Shown: positions 33,095 through 44,918, counted from the stretch's first letter. The stretch: 64,000 bases of DNA from Siphonodentalium dalli (GCA_032622095.1 CP136061.1:34849797-34913796), one strand, 5' to 3'. Program-made: numbers and translations. Notes: generated from the sequence alone by a model not told the origin.

Positions 33095-33490
33095 GCTCAA
33101 GAACGGTATGCCGCTCTTTAGCGATGTGGGCTAAGGAGCGGTATACGGCTCTTTATAGTCGGACACTGGAGATCGAGCAATACGGATGATAATAAGACCG
33201 TTCTTTATCGCGCCAGAACCATGTATATATAGCTAAATATTGGTATATACCGATGTACACCACTCCTAGCTGTGGTCCGTTCGTTGGCGTTTGTCACTGA
33301 ATAGCAGTATACCGTTCTTTAGTGCCAGCGCTGAAGAGCGGTAGGCCCATACCGTTCCTTGGTACCAACCGCGGTATAGCATACCGTTCTTAAGCGTATC
33401 AGACCCATAAAGATGAAGAGTGGTATACAACGGTATAGCGTGTCAGGCCCATATAGCTAAAGAGCGATATACTGCTCTTAAGCCACGGCC
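33095..33490. repeat. Cluster of AAGAGCGGTATACCGCTCTT-like motifs
   Basis: About ten full or half motifs of the type (A)AAGAGCGGTAT and ATACCGTTCTTTA, in both orientations, spaced 15-60 bases apart. The symmetry suggests a repeated palindromic site rather than coding sequence. Confidence 0.65.
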
Positions 33491-33499
33491 TTATATATA

Positions 33500-34770
33500 C
33501 ACATACACGCTTTATTGACCGTACTAACACGGGACATAAATAGAGGCTCTATCAGCGTATAATCGCTTTTGTTAGAAGTTAGGAAACAGCGTATATAATG
33601 TATATTTGACTTTGATAAGTCTTTTAGTCACCAGTACGCAAATCAAAGCTTTATTACAACGACACAAATTAATGAGTAACACGCATAACACATATACAAC
33701 TTTTTATATACAATATGCACACAATAAATATGGGATTCCTGGATCCCTCCCTACAAACGTGTTGTTTGTTTGTTTGATTTGCATTGTTCCTTTTTTGTTT
33801 GTTCTTCTTTTGACCTAGTGTGTATATATAAGATTGTATTCTTCATCATGTTTTCAAATATCCTTTTGACTATCAGTTTGAATTTTTGACCTGCATGAGC
33901 TAATTCAGATGCCTTCCACAATGTACACACTTAAATGCAATAAGAGACGTCTCTAAACACCATTTTCTAGAAAAAATAAATACTGGATTCAAACGAGGGA
34001 TGTTTTCTATTGACAAGAGCCCATGAAACTGTTCGTGCGAAAGATTTGCCCAGTGATATTTTGGGATAATGCGCTCATGTAGTCATTTATATTTGTCATA
34101 GATAAACGTGGGAAATTGCTAGGTTTAGTTTGGCATGGAGGTGTATGAGCTGCTTTAACGAGATAAGTGGTGGCAGGGTGGTTGTACTGTAGTGGTCCGC
34201 GGAATCCGCCCTTCCAACTTTGGTGAAAATATTCAACATTTTGAAATCCCATGCCGTGACACAGCAACAGTTGGAAACTACGTGTATAGATTGAAATTGT
34301 TGTGACAGTTTGATGTATTTGTGTGGTTGCTCCACTACGTGTCACGTGCGATCATATTATTTATATTTAACTCAAATGAAACCCAATAAGTGTTGGTGCT
34401 TTTTATTGCATGATCATTCCCTTATTCCATTCTATAAACTGTGATATTAAACGTTCGTTTATAAGTAACAGGAAACAGTGCCAGGTGACATTTGACTTCC
34501 GGTTTGTCCTATGTTTAAATTGTGTTCGCTACGTCTCAAAATACTATGGCTTCCAATATTTTTCCAACATACTATAATGAATGAAGATTTTGAAAAGTAA
34601 ATATACGCCAATAATAGGCAAAAGAGTCTTTATTTATCTGGGACTATTTCTTTACGCGTGCAAACTACGAATAGTTACGTGAAACGTCATCGCATGCCTT
34701 ATAGACGCCGATGTTTGTTTCGCGTCGCATTTGTTGATTTAAGTATGTTTTGCCGAGGTTTTGGATCATG
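33500..34770. other. No gene recognised
   Basis: Overlapping short frames on the - strand at 34007-34345 have no recognisable domain and no splice context. Nothing else is seen. Confidence 0.4.
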
Positions 34771-34778
34771 TAATAAAT

Positions 34779-34930
34779 AGAATCTACAACTCGTCCCCAG
34801 TTTATAGCGGAATTTACAAAACTCGTCCTGTAAATTATAGTGCTGGACCTCGCCCAAGGCTCGGTCCAGACCTAATTTACTGGACTCGTTTTGTAAATTC
34901 CGCTATAAACTGGGGACTCGTTGTAGATCC
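34779..34930. repeat. Foldback, ~58-bp arms
   Basis: ATCTACAACTCGTCCCCAGT ... CTGTAAATTA pairs with TAATTTAC ... GGACTCGTTGTAGAT. The loop holds a second inverted pair (GGACCTCGCCC ... CTCGGTCC). Confidence 0.85.
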
Positions 34931-34934
34931 TCTA

Positions 34935-35645
34935 TATACCATGTATATACATATCTTGTACTTGCGCGAAACTAATGTTAATTTTACTGTTGCGAATGGT
35001 ATATACAACACCAATAACATGTGGAAAATCTTTATATACATGATGTGAACCTTTAATTAAAGATGGTTATATATGATATACTCGATACCCAATATACGGA
35101 AGGACCTGGTGCTTTATTGGTAATTTTATTTCAACTTTCTGACTAATTCTGAAACTGCCTTACAGCAGGGAGCTCTGTCTGTCTTTTGGGTGGATACACA
35201 CATGCATGTAATTTCTGCATGTAAAATACATGTATTTTACATGGCCACACCAATAATTGACAACATTAATCACCTGCGCGCGAGAGGTTCATTGTTAACA
35301 GGCCAGACAAGTGAGTAGTGCTAAGCGAAGTCAAACTGTCTGCTATCAGTACATTTAAGGCCAGTCCAAAACATGTCTTCTCTTACGGATGCGGAAATTA
35401 GTCAAGTCTGTGTGATATCTGGCATTTTATTAATGCACGAACACCAGAAGCGATACGTCTGGCATATACAGGCTTGATATAGAACATTTTCGACCATGAT
35501 GCATGTTTGGGGTGGGGTCTCGAAAGCTTCAAATCGCTAAGGGGCTTAGTTGAATGTATCGGTCGGAATAATCTGGGCAAGAAGGTACAATATGATATGT
35601 TTTACTTAAATAGCTCAGAGTTAGCCACACCCGCCTGGTAGCTTT
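34935..35645. other. No feature seen apart from ACATG-rich short palindromes at about 35200-35245
   Basis: 'tgcatgtaaaatacatgtattttacatgg' is a short palindromic cluster; the rest is unassigned. Confidence 0.4.
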
Positions 35646-35653
35646 CGGGATCA

Positions 35654-35842
35654 TACACTGCAAAATATTTTGGTTTCTAGTCGTCCCATATTGTATCAAA
35701 TTTTTTCATTTTGGTTCAGGATAGGACCAAGCACATATTTTGGTACCGTTTGGTTTCAATATGGCTAGTCAATAGCCATATTGAAACCAAACGGTACCAA
35801 AATATGTGCTTGGTCCCATACTGAACCAAAATGAAAAATTTA
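35654..35842. repeat. Foldback with TACACTGCAAAA end, 62-bp arms
   Basis: Arms 35702-35765 and 35773-35842 (...CAAGCACATATTTTGGTACC..., GTTTGGTTTCAATATGGCT) are reverse complements around AGTCAAT. The outer start TACACTGCAAAATATTTTGG resembles in inverse the end of the 39455-39890 repeat. Confidence 0.85.
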
Positions 35843-35979
35843 GTCAAAATGACAATGAAAACAAAAATAAGTATAAGTAGATATATATAGCTACTTAACA
35901 TAAGCTACGTTTTATAACTCATACCTTATCGCATTTAAGTGTTCCAGAAACTATATAACGTTATTCAAGCGGCATAAAT

Positions 35980-36178
35980 ATTTTACCCCTGCACTTTAAA
36001 AATGGTACGAGGTGTATAGTACGAAAATCAAAATATTCTTCCGGTGAATGAACCAACCATGTGCGATGTGTTTTAGTAATTATTTTACCCCTGCACTTTA
36101 AAAATGGTACGAGGTGTATAGTACGAAAATCAAAATATTCTTCCGGTGAATGAACCAACCATGTGCGATGTGTTTTCG
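35980..36178 (-). repeat. Tandem duplication, 102-bp period
   Basis: TATTTTACCCCTGCACTTTA through ACCATGTGCGATGTGTTTT occurs twice, almost identical. Confidence 0.95.
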
Positions 36179-36639
36179 TGTTTACAAACTTCTCTTGTTT
36201 AGATTGTTTTAGCAAATAATTGGACCTAACTTGCTTCTTAATAGCCTGGAATATTGTTAGCACTGTCTGGATTATGTTGGTATATGAAAAGGACAAGAGG
36301 TTATAACCTCCGAAAACAGGCGAAGTCAATGAATGCAGACAATTTCAGTGCCAATGGCAATATGACTGATTACACAAGTTTGACAATGACATGCACGACA
36401 ATGCTGTAGATTTCAAAAGACAGATACTTAAGTTTCACAAAATTATAAACCGTCCAATTACCTAACAAGTCTGACAAGAGTCAACCACTGGTGACTAGGA
36501 TTACGAGACATACAATTATGTAGAAATTAGTCGGAATTATGACGTCACAGATCAGTCATGACTCATGAGTCCGTCACAAGTTTGTTGAATGTTCAAGGCT
36601 GCAACGTACGAGTACCTGGCTGTACAAAGGAAGATGGAT

Positions 36640-37100
36640 CATATTCTTCAATATTTATCGAAGCGTGATTTGAGAACCATGTCGCCATGACATATTGCCC
36701 AGTTATGGAGTCAGCTATTCTTTTGATTGAAACGCGAGTGACGCTGTGATATTGTTGTGACGCGCGCTGTGATATTGTTGTGAAATATTTATTAAATGAA
36801 GGATAATCTCGGAGATACGATCCAATTCTGGGACACACATTATCACTGAATCCATCGCAAGCTTTTAGTAACATACTACAACTATTCTTCAATTTTCATC
36901 GAAAAGTGATTTGAGAACCATGTCGCCATGACATATTGCCCAGTTACGGAGTCTGTTATTCTTTTAATTGAAACGCCAGTGACGCTGTGACATTGTTGTG
37001 ATATTGTATTTATGAAATGACGGATAATCTCGGAGATACGGATCCAATTCTTGGACACACATTATCACTGAATCCATCACAAGCTTTTACATGTACATGT
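36640..37100. repeat. Tandem duplication, ~241-bp period
   Basis: 'gatttgagaaccatgtcgccatgacatattgcccagtta.ggagt' at 36667 and 36908, and 'ggataatctcggagatacg.atccaattct.ggacacacattatcactgaatcca' twice. The first unit also has an internal doubling of 'gctgtgatattgttgtga'. Confidence 0.9.
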
Positions 37101-37197
37101 TGTAACGTACTACAGCTATGCTCTGATTAATCGTCCCCTTTAAAAAGGTTGTATGGCGTTAATGACACCGGTTATACCATACCGCCGTTCAACTATA

Positions 37198-37241
37198 TTA
37201 TTAATAGTACTGTAGAAAGATTTTTCAACAGTACTATTAAT
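37198..37241. repeat. Short hairpin
   Basis: ATTAATAGTACTGT and ACAGTACTATTAAT flank a 14-base loop: a perfect 14-bp stem. Confidence 0.9.
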
Positions 37242-37379
37242 ATTTTGCGACTCCTGTACTCCGCATTAATTTTTCACATGGCCACCTTACATGTACACCC
37301 AGTCAAACTTTTCGTGAGCGCCATGCACTGTGTTAACTTAACTACCTTGCTGGACAAAACAAATGTCCGCTTAACATCA

Positions 37380-37720
37380 GTGCGGTTAGCGTTGCCACCG
37401 TGGCCGAAATGCAACAACACTGCAGCTCCACCGGCTAACTACATGTACAGTTGGGCCGCAGTGTACTTGCCATTCGTCCATGGTGTAGTTGCCGCGGTGT
37501 ACGTTCATTAAACTGAAAAAAGATGATACAAACCAGAAATCTAACCATGGTGTACATGCCATTCGGCCACGTTGTAGTTGCCTTTCGGCCATGGTGTGCT
37601 TGCCGTTCGGCCACAGTGTACTTGCCTTCAGCCGCAGTGTACTTGCCGTTAAACGGCGGTGGTCAACCGCAGTTACAAACGCTAACACTGCGGCCGAACG
37701 GCAAATACACCGCGGTGTCA
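37380..37720. repeat. GC-rich degenerate repeat (TGCCGTTCGGCC / GTGTACTTGCC)
   Basis: Repeated TGCC(A/G)TTCGGCC(A/G)C and GTGTACTTGCCGTT pieces at 12-25-base spacing, ending in the inverted form CGGCCGAACGGCAAATACAC. Frames on both strands are open by chance because of the GC richness. Confidence 0.7.
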
Positions 37721-37898
37721 ATAGAAACTTGTTTTGTCGAGCGCGGTATACACAAAACAAAATTTCAATTAATAATTTGTTTATGGTCTGTGGTGGTTAT
37801 AATGCTGACTTTAAAAAGGTACGAAGGTCGGTTATGGTAGGATTGATCATGGTTAACAGCATCATCAACAATGCGGTAATATCGGTGTCAACGTCGTT

Positions 37899-37913
37899 GG
37901 GGGGGGGGGGGGG
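37899..37913. repeat. Poly(G) run
   Basis: About 15 consecutive G. Confidence 0.9.
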
Positions 37914-38486
37914 TCCAATTAGAGCTTAGCTGTATATATATACAGGTACATGAACATGTAGACCATTCCAATGTCCAGATGCATCATGTTGTTATTGAAA
38001 CATGTGTGGCTAAACTGGCTATCACTCCGAACGATTCGGACATTATCGCTTTGCTGTGAAATAACCTCTTCCATAATTGGAAACCATATTCGCGAAATTC
38101 TACATTATATGGCTCTGGTGATCAGGCAATGACATTGACTCGATGACGCATAGCTGCGAATGGAGAATATTTTTTTTTACCATGGCTGTACCAAAATGGA
38201 TCATATATTAAATACATTAAACTCTCTTTGTGTGAGGTTTGTTTGTTCATATACCGATACAGCACATCGGAAGTGTACGATAAGCAAAACGCTCAACAAT
38301 GTGGCAATTTTTTTGGGAGAGTGACTCCGGTGACCCATTCAACACCAAAATCTTGTGGCGAGGACTAGTGAGCACTACAATAGTATTTTGCAAACAACAT
38401 GGTGCCAGTTTTAATCAAGCACAGATAATAATAGAACCGTTTAGAGTTACTCCCCTTATCCCAGATACATGATACAAGGTACATGC

Positions 38487-39350
38487 TGGCTGTGAAAGAA
38501 TGATTGGTCTATTTTAACCTCATCGGCTATTGTGATACATCTCAAACATCTTTGCGATAAACGTATAATCACCAAGTAGTTAATTGAGAGTTATTGTAAA
38601 GATGTTTGAGATTTATCGCAAAGGTTTGGCAATTTATCGCAAAGTTGTTTTAATTTTGAATATTCTCAGTAAAAAATCTCCAAAAGAGATCAGAATTAAT
38701 TTTTGTTTCAAGTATTGGTTTGCTTCTTTTGTATGTTGGCTGTGAAAGACCGATCAGTCTATTTTAGCCCGACCATGCTATCATAGATCGATTTGTGGTT
38801 CATCCAGACCTGTTTAAGATGTCTGATTTATTATTTTTATACCGTTCAAGCCCATTAGTGCCAACATGAACACATAACAATATATCTGCAATAAATCACA
38901 AACCTTCGTGATAAATCTCAAACATGTTTACGATAAATTGTAAAGTATAATCACCAAGTAGTTTGAGAGTTATCGTAAAGATGCTTGAAATTTATTGCAA
39001 AGGTTTGCTAGTTATCGCAAAGGTCTGCGAGGTATTGCAAAGGTGTTTGTGAATTTTCACAAAGTCGTTTTGTGATTTATCACAAAGATTTGCTCCCCTC
39101 ATTACACATCCATTCTGGCTGTAAATGACCATACGGTCGGTCTATCTTAGCCTGACCATGCTATTATAGAGCGATTGGAGTTCACCCAGACCTGTATGAT
39201 TTATGTTTATACAGTTAAAGCAAATTGATTTTATTAATTGCAAACATTTGTTATAAATCGAAAACCTTTGCACTAAATCTCATACATGTACTAGTATATT
39301 TATTGTATAGAAGTTTGCGATTTATCGCGAATTAGTTTTTTTCATATTAC
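38487..39350 (+). repeat. Three diverged units rich in TTTATCGCAAAG
   Basis: Unit starts near 38487, 38738 and 39116 share 'ggctgtgaaagacc..tc.gtctattttagcc.gaccatgctat' followed by many (T/A)TTATCGCAAAGGTTTG and reverse copies (ATCTCAAACATCTTTGCGATAAA). The short motif occurs over a dozen times in both orientations. Confidence 0.75.
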
Positions 39351-39454
39351 ACACAAATTAAGAATTACGGCCCATTATTTTAGACATTCAGACACATTTT
39401 ACTCCATATGCAGGGAACAGGCCATTTCGGTTTGCTTCCCGTGCATTTTTTGGT

Positions 39455-39890
39455 TTGGTTATGATATGGGACCAAATTTGGTTTCTAATTTGGTTCAACT
39501 ATTGTACCAAAAATAGGACCACTTTAAATTGGTTCTAAATTTGGTCCCTATTTTGGTACTCCCACAGCGACAAGGGTCCGGACCAATTTTGGTACCATAT
39601 GGGACCAATTTTGGTTTCTAATTTGGTTCACTATTGTACCAAAAATAGGACCACTTTAAATTGGTTCTAAATTTGGTCCCTATTTTGGTACTCCCACAGC
39701 GACAAGGGCCCGGACCAATTTTGGTACCATATGGGACCAATTTTGGTTTCTAATTTGGTTCACTATTGTACCAAAAATAGGACCACTTTAAATTGGTTCT
39801 AAATTTGGTCTCTGTTTTGGTACTCCAACAACGACAAGGTTCAGGACCAATATTGGTTCCATATGGTACCAAAACTTTTTGCAGTGTATA
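39455..39890. repeat. 132-bp tandem repeat, about 3 units
   Basis: The anchor CGACAAGG(G/T) occurs at 39568, 39700 and 39832. Units contain GGACCAATTTTGGTACCATA, TTGGTTCTAAATTTGGTCCC and other near-palindromic GGACCAAA/TTTGGTCC motifs. The block ends TTTTTGCAGTGTATA, the inverse of the start at 35654. Confidence 0.9.
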
Positions 39891-39899
39891 TAGCCCCAA

Positions 39900-40430
39900 G
39901 TCTGGGATCATTTATAGCCCCTGCGTCGGGGAAATCCTGAACCACCACTGCTATAAATAAGAGAGGACTGGTAATTATTTAAATAGAAAGTCCACCATAT
40001 GGGTTATCCCACGAACAATTATCTTAAGTGGCCTGGCGACTCGGCTTATCTACATTCCGACTTAATTGGAACTAGAACTCAGTGCGGTCAACATGTAGGC
40101 AATGATTGGGTTGTCAGTGGACACATATTACATTGTCTGTATGATCCATGTAAAATGTCAAATACACGATAATTACAGATATTACATGCACGTGTGTATC
40201 CACCCTTAGCTTATATATGTCACCTTCAGGTGGGCAGGACATGGTACCTCTTGTCGTGGACTCAAAAACCATTGGGCACCCCCATTTACTCACACGTGTG
40301 AGCAACACAAAGATATAATTCAGATGACGGAATATTGTATGTAAAGGTAAGGTTTATTATACTATAACCTCAATAAATATTCAAGACATAACAAAGTGAA
40401 TAAATTTCAATAGCATCAACAACTACATGT
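39900..40430. other. No feature seen
   Basis: Unassigned non-coding sequence. Confidence 0.45.
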
Positions 40431-40439
40431 ACAACCGTA

Positions 40440-40900
40440 TCCCTGGCTTCACGTCGACTGTGCACCAGATCCGCATATTACTGTGTAGCTTGACAACGAA
40501 TGGACACCAGATTAACGTGTTAGTGTAGCTGAAGGGGTCACTCTCACCAATAAAAGTGCTGAAGGGTACACAGGGTTTGTGATCGGCACTAACACCTTTT
40601 CAAAAACTGTATTTCTGAAAGTCTGATGGCCATTAGCAGTTTGTTTTCTGTTCATTTTAATGTTCATTGGAACGCAAACAATCATTCTCCAACAGAAATC
40701 ATGGCAGATACGAATACTAAACGTCTTTTAAAACGAGATTTCAAAACCTGTGTACCCTTCAGCACATTTTAAAATCCTGTGTACCCTTCAACACTTTTAT
40801 TGGTGAGAGTGACCCCTTCAGCGTTAGTGCGAGATTCACATGTTACTGCTGGCTTCACAACCAAAGAACACCGGATTCACGTGTTACTGTGTGGTTTAGG
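40440..40900 (+). repeat. ~55-bp repeat interrupted by a MITE
   Basis: 'caacgaatggacaccagattaacgtgttagtgtag' before the MITE and 'cttcacaaccaaagaacaccggattcacgtgttactgtgtgg' after it are units of one short repeat. Confidence 0.6.
40528..40822. mobile_element. 295-bp MITE with 47-bp inverted termini
   Basis: GCTGAAGGGGTCACTCTCAC ... GGGTACACAGG (40528-40574) is repeated in inverse at 40776-40822 with one mismatch. Possible target duplication GTTAGTG(T/C) on both sides (about 40519 and 40823). An 8-bp duplication would suggest a hAT-type element, but the repeat nature of the site weakens this. Confidence 0.75.
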
Positions 40901-41183
40901 GCACTTTCACGTGCTGTAAAATTTACATGGCAATGGACATGTCTGCAGCTGTCAATCAAATCATTATTAACATATATTATTCTACCAATCAGCAACTGAG
41001 CCGGTCGCTTGCTGCATAGACAATTCTTTATTCACCCTAATTTTGATATCATCGCATTCATTCAGTGTTAAATTGGCTATATTCAAACAACTTTTATATT
41101 GTCAAATCATAAAGTACTGAAATTTAGATTTTTGCATTGACGTTGGAAATCCACCCATGATTATAACGCTGTGTTTTTCATTT

Positions 41184-41409
41184 TGCGTGACACCAAGTCT
41201 TGAAATAGGGTGTCTGTCATTAGCGGGCTAGCATCACCAAATTAACCCTCTGTGGACCTCATTCTGCTTACACCTCAGCAGAATGAGGTTCCCAGAGGGT
41301 GAATTTGGTGATGCTAGCCCGCTATGCGGGGTAGCATCACTAAATTCACCCTCTGGGGACCTCATTCTGCAAATGACAGACACACTATTTCAAGGCTTGC
41401 GTGACACAT
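41184..41409. mobile_element. Palindromic element R4, copy 2
   Basis: Termini TGCGTGACACCAAGTCTTGA ... and ...CAAGGCTTGCGTGACAC are inverted repeats of about 36 bases, followed inward by GTGTCTGTCATT. The middle is a palindrome of 'agcagaatgagg..cccagagggtgaatttggtgatgctagcccgct', with an extra third copy of one arm. Related to 23485-23600. Confidence 0.75.
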
Positions 41410-41463
41410 ATTGTCGTTTGTTTAAACTTATTAATCAGAGCATGCCCCAGGGTAACTATTCAT

Positions 41464-41822
41464 CAAAGAGTATTTATTATAGGAAGGGGTATTATTATAG
41501 GAAGGGGTATTATTATAGGAAGGGGTATTATTATAGGAAGGGGTATTATTATAGGAAGGGGTATTATTATAGGAAGGGGTATTATTATAGGAAGGGGTAT
41601 TATTATAGGAAGGGGTATTATTATAGGAAGGGGTATTTATTATAGGAAGGGGTATTTATTATAGGAAGGGGTATTATTATAGGAAGGGGTATTATTATAG
41701 GAAGGGGTATTATTATAGGAAGGGGTATTATTATAGGAAGGGGTATTATTATAGGAAGGGGTATTTATTATAGGAAGGGGTATTTATTATAGGAAGGGGT
41801 ATTTATTATAGGAAGGGGTATT
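41464..41822 (+). repeat. 18-19-bp minisatellite, about 20 units
   Basis: TATTATTATAGGAAGGGG repeated; some units carry an extra T (TATTTATTATAGG...). The Tyr/Arg/Lys/Gly-rich frames are by-products. Confidence 0.97.
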
Positions 41823-41879
41823 ATGTGTGCGACATTTCGACTCACATGCACAGTCCATAAAAAAAATATTGACATTTAA

Positions 41880-42271
41880 CCCTTTACCCAACAAACCGGC
41901 CAAAACCGGCCAAATAAAGCTTCAACAGCCTAAAATATCTTCGGTCTGTCTCAATAGAACCATACAAATATGGATATCATTGGAACCGGCTCCTTGACCA
42001 CATTGTGATAGTTACAGTTATGCCCTGTGCCAATGCATTCTCTTATATATGCGAGTCGACCATAGGTCGCCTCGCATATATAAGAGAATGCATTGGCCTA
42101 AAAAAAATCTTTTTTTAACACTTTTTACCATTTTTTCTTACATTCTTTAACAATTTTATAATTTTTAATGTGTTAAGCCAATGCATTCTCTTATATATGC
42201 GAGGCGACCTATGGTCGACTCGCATATATAAGAGAATGCATTGGCACAGGGCCCTTCTGTTTGGTAAAGGG
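41880..42271. mobile_element. piggyBac-like TTAA MITE, copy 3
   Basis: TTAA at 41876-41879 and 42272-42275. Nearly identical to 25858-26249, differing mainly in having two rather than three CCGGCCAAAA units and a slightly longer A/T loop. Confidence 0.9.
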
Positions 42272-42344
42272 TTAATAGTTTCTATAATCACGAAACGCTC
42301 TTTAAATGTAGTGAATCTCTTCCGGGCCACAAGTACGACAACAA

Positions 42345-42780
42345 AATATGATTTCAAGACTACGTCTAGCTTGTTTGTAAATAAAACATAGATAAAACTG
42401 GAGATTTTGTACAATATTGTCTATAAGGGAACAATACAGTGGTTCATTTCTGATGCAACTGAGCGAACTTTGCTGTGAAATCTCACAGTTGAAATGAAAT
42501 GTTCCTGGAAAGAGAGTCGGGGTTAACACGATAGAATTATCCCTCTTGGTACGCTCCAGGTAACCTTCGAGCGTTTTCACGAGATTAGTTTTCTAAAAAA
42601 TGTTCCCTATATATGTCCAGAAAATTCTAAAATAAAAATAAAAATTTGATATTAATTTATAATAGCTTTTCCGGACAGTCGTCTTCGATTCATATCTATT
42701 ATTATATACCCCGGAATCTATGTTAAAATTGCTAGGAAGAGATACACTATATTTAATCATAAAAACCTGTTCCAATAAAA
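42345..42780 (+). repeat. Dispersed repeat R1 with its longer right-hand part
   Basis: Begins like 208-352 and 29405-29530 and continues with 'cgatagaattatccctcttggtacgct', 'cgttttcacg.ga', 'ttctaaaaaat' and 'cttttccggaca', matching 30190-30750. It therefore represents the arrangement that palindromes have interrupted at 29.4-31 kb. Confidence 0.65.
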
Positions 42781-43890
42781 ATTCAGACTGGAAACGGGTA
42801 GACTTTTAAAGTGAGTGGACTGACGTTCGATAATATGTTTATCTGCAACTATCCGGACATACATGCGAGCGTTCCACAACAAGGAAAACCGGAAGCGATT
42901 AATTTAACACACAAACGGATGAGTTTTCAGTTCCTTTTAAAATTTTGGCGAATTTGAAAATCACCAGACAAAACGTTTATCAAACAGGGACGTGGCGATA
43001 GGAGGGTTGATAGGTGTCTCACTCCCAACTTGGGCCAAAATGTTCAACAGTTGGAAATGCCTGATACAACACGAAATTTTAGACCAAAAGTAGGTTGAAT
43101 TATTCTCTAATATGTTGATATCCCAACCAGTTGTTATTGTGTTGTTAAATAGTTCAAAAGGTGCCAGTTGAACAATTCCAATATCTCAATCATGAAAATG
43201 TCCATCTTCTTCAATGTGGGTGTGATCGGAAATGTCAAAGTGGACACCGCGGAGACACTCCAGCCACGTCCATGGTGTCAAAGTTAGCATTACATGTGAC
43301 AACCAATTACCCAATCCGAGTAACGAGTTGCCCGCTCAGACGACTATTCGCTTAAAGACATATTATGTACTTGTTCGGGTGCGTGAAACTGATAAGTTAG
43401 TATTCAGGCGCTATGGCAACTGGAGGAATATATCATTTAACTAATATCGCCGAAAATATGAAGCAAATCGACCGTACCACTCCATAGAAAACAACGTCAA
43501 AACTACGCTCAATTGTAAATATTTACTACTCGATTCGGGACGCATCTATCTGCGATAAACTAACGAAAATGATTTCTCCATCGAGAGACACTGCATTGAA
43601 TTAATATATAAGAATGATGGCGTGTGTTGTCAATTTGGATATAATATTTGTAAACATTGCTCCTTTGAACACGATTATTTTCCATTTATATGTTATCACC
43701 CTACCGAAGTGTTTCACATTACTTTAATAGCGTCGATGGGAGAGATCCATTAAAGGGACCCAATGTACTCACAGTGGCTAAATGTGCAAAATGTATTAAA
43801 GCATGTAAAACTAAGAAGAACATGGAGAAATAGATAAACTTTGTTCTTATAATCATTATAGATTGTTCTTCAATAACAAAATTTCGCGCA
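42781..43890. other. No gene recognised
   Basis: Short frames at 43161-43444 have no family resemblance I can name. No repeat copy is evident. Confidence 0.4.
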
Positions 43891-43894
43891 TTAA

Positions 43895-44332
43895 CCCTTT
43901 ACCCAACAAATGGACCAAAAACGCCCAAATAAAGCTTCAACAGCCTAAAATATCTTCGGTCTGTCTCAATAACACCACACAAATATGGATATCATTGGAA
44001 CCGATTCATTGACTAAATTGTGATGGTTACAGTTATGCCCTGTGCCAATGCATTCTCTTATATATGCGAGTCGACCATAGAAGAGAATGCATTGGCCTAA
44101 AAAGAACACTTTAACACTTGTTACCATTTTTTCTTACATTCTTTAACAATTTTATAATTTTTTCTTACAGTTTTTAACAATTTTTATAATATTTTTCTAC
44201 ATTCTTTGGCAATTTTATCATTTTTAATATGTGTTAAGCCAATGCATTCTATTATATATGCGAGGCGACCTATGGTCGACTCGCATATATAAGAGAATGC
44301 ATTGGCACAGGGCCATTCTGTTGGGTAAAGGG
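43895..44332. mobile_element. piggyBac-like TTAA MITE, copy 4
   Basis: TTAA at 43891-43894 and 44333-44336; termini CCCTTTACCCAACA / TGTTGGGTAAAGGG. The first palindrome has lost one arm (CGACCATAGAAGAGAATGC). The loop holds about three copies of a ~35-bp TTTTTCTTACATTCTTTAAC repeat. Confidence 0.9.
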
Positions 44333-44485
44333 TTAAAACCATTGTTATGTATAAACAGAACTGTTACAGTGATTTCTCAACAAACATCACTTAGAGTGTA
44401 GTGAGTTAGTCTTTATATTTGATTTTCAGAATATTGTTTAATGCTTTGACCTTTTCCAATGTTTATCGCGCCAAAGTTTGATTAA

Positions 44486-44918
44486 AGGCCCAATTATTTT
44501 TCGAATGCCTATATCACATTATATACAACATACTCCATAGTATATACCAACTGGAAGAGGAACCAAAAATATATATATTCTACCGGAATACGGAATAGCT
44601 TGGCCTGGAGTGTCCACCAAGTGACAGAGATTGTCATATTCACACCAAGACTTTCCCCGTTATTTACCCCAGAATGCATCATAACATACAACTAAGAGAT
44701 CGAGATATTCGCCTTCCGTTGACCAGAATAGAATGACCGTACAAACCATTCGAAAATAAGCACATAACACACGTCGGTATCTTGACAAAAACAACGTGTT
44801 CACAGCTTATTCGATAAGTTGATAATAAAATGTTCCGCAGCCTCCTCTTTCAAATGGAATATACTATGGAATATGTTGTATATAATGTGGTCTGGGCATT
44901 CGGAAATTAAGTGGGTCT
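44486..44918. mobile_element. TTAA mini-element family 2, copy 3
   Basis: TTAA (44482-44485), AGGCCCAATTATTTTTCGAA ... CGGAAATTAAGTGGGTCT, then TTCA (a mutated TTAA). The interior begins and ends with inverted 'acatattatatacaacatactccatagtatata' arms. Confidence 0.8.

Noticed and set aside
34007-34345. 112-codon frame on the - strand
   Set aside because: No recognisable domain and a second overlapping frame of similar length; likely chance.
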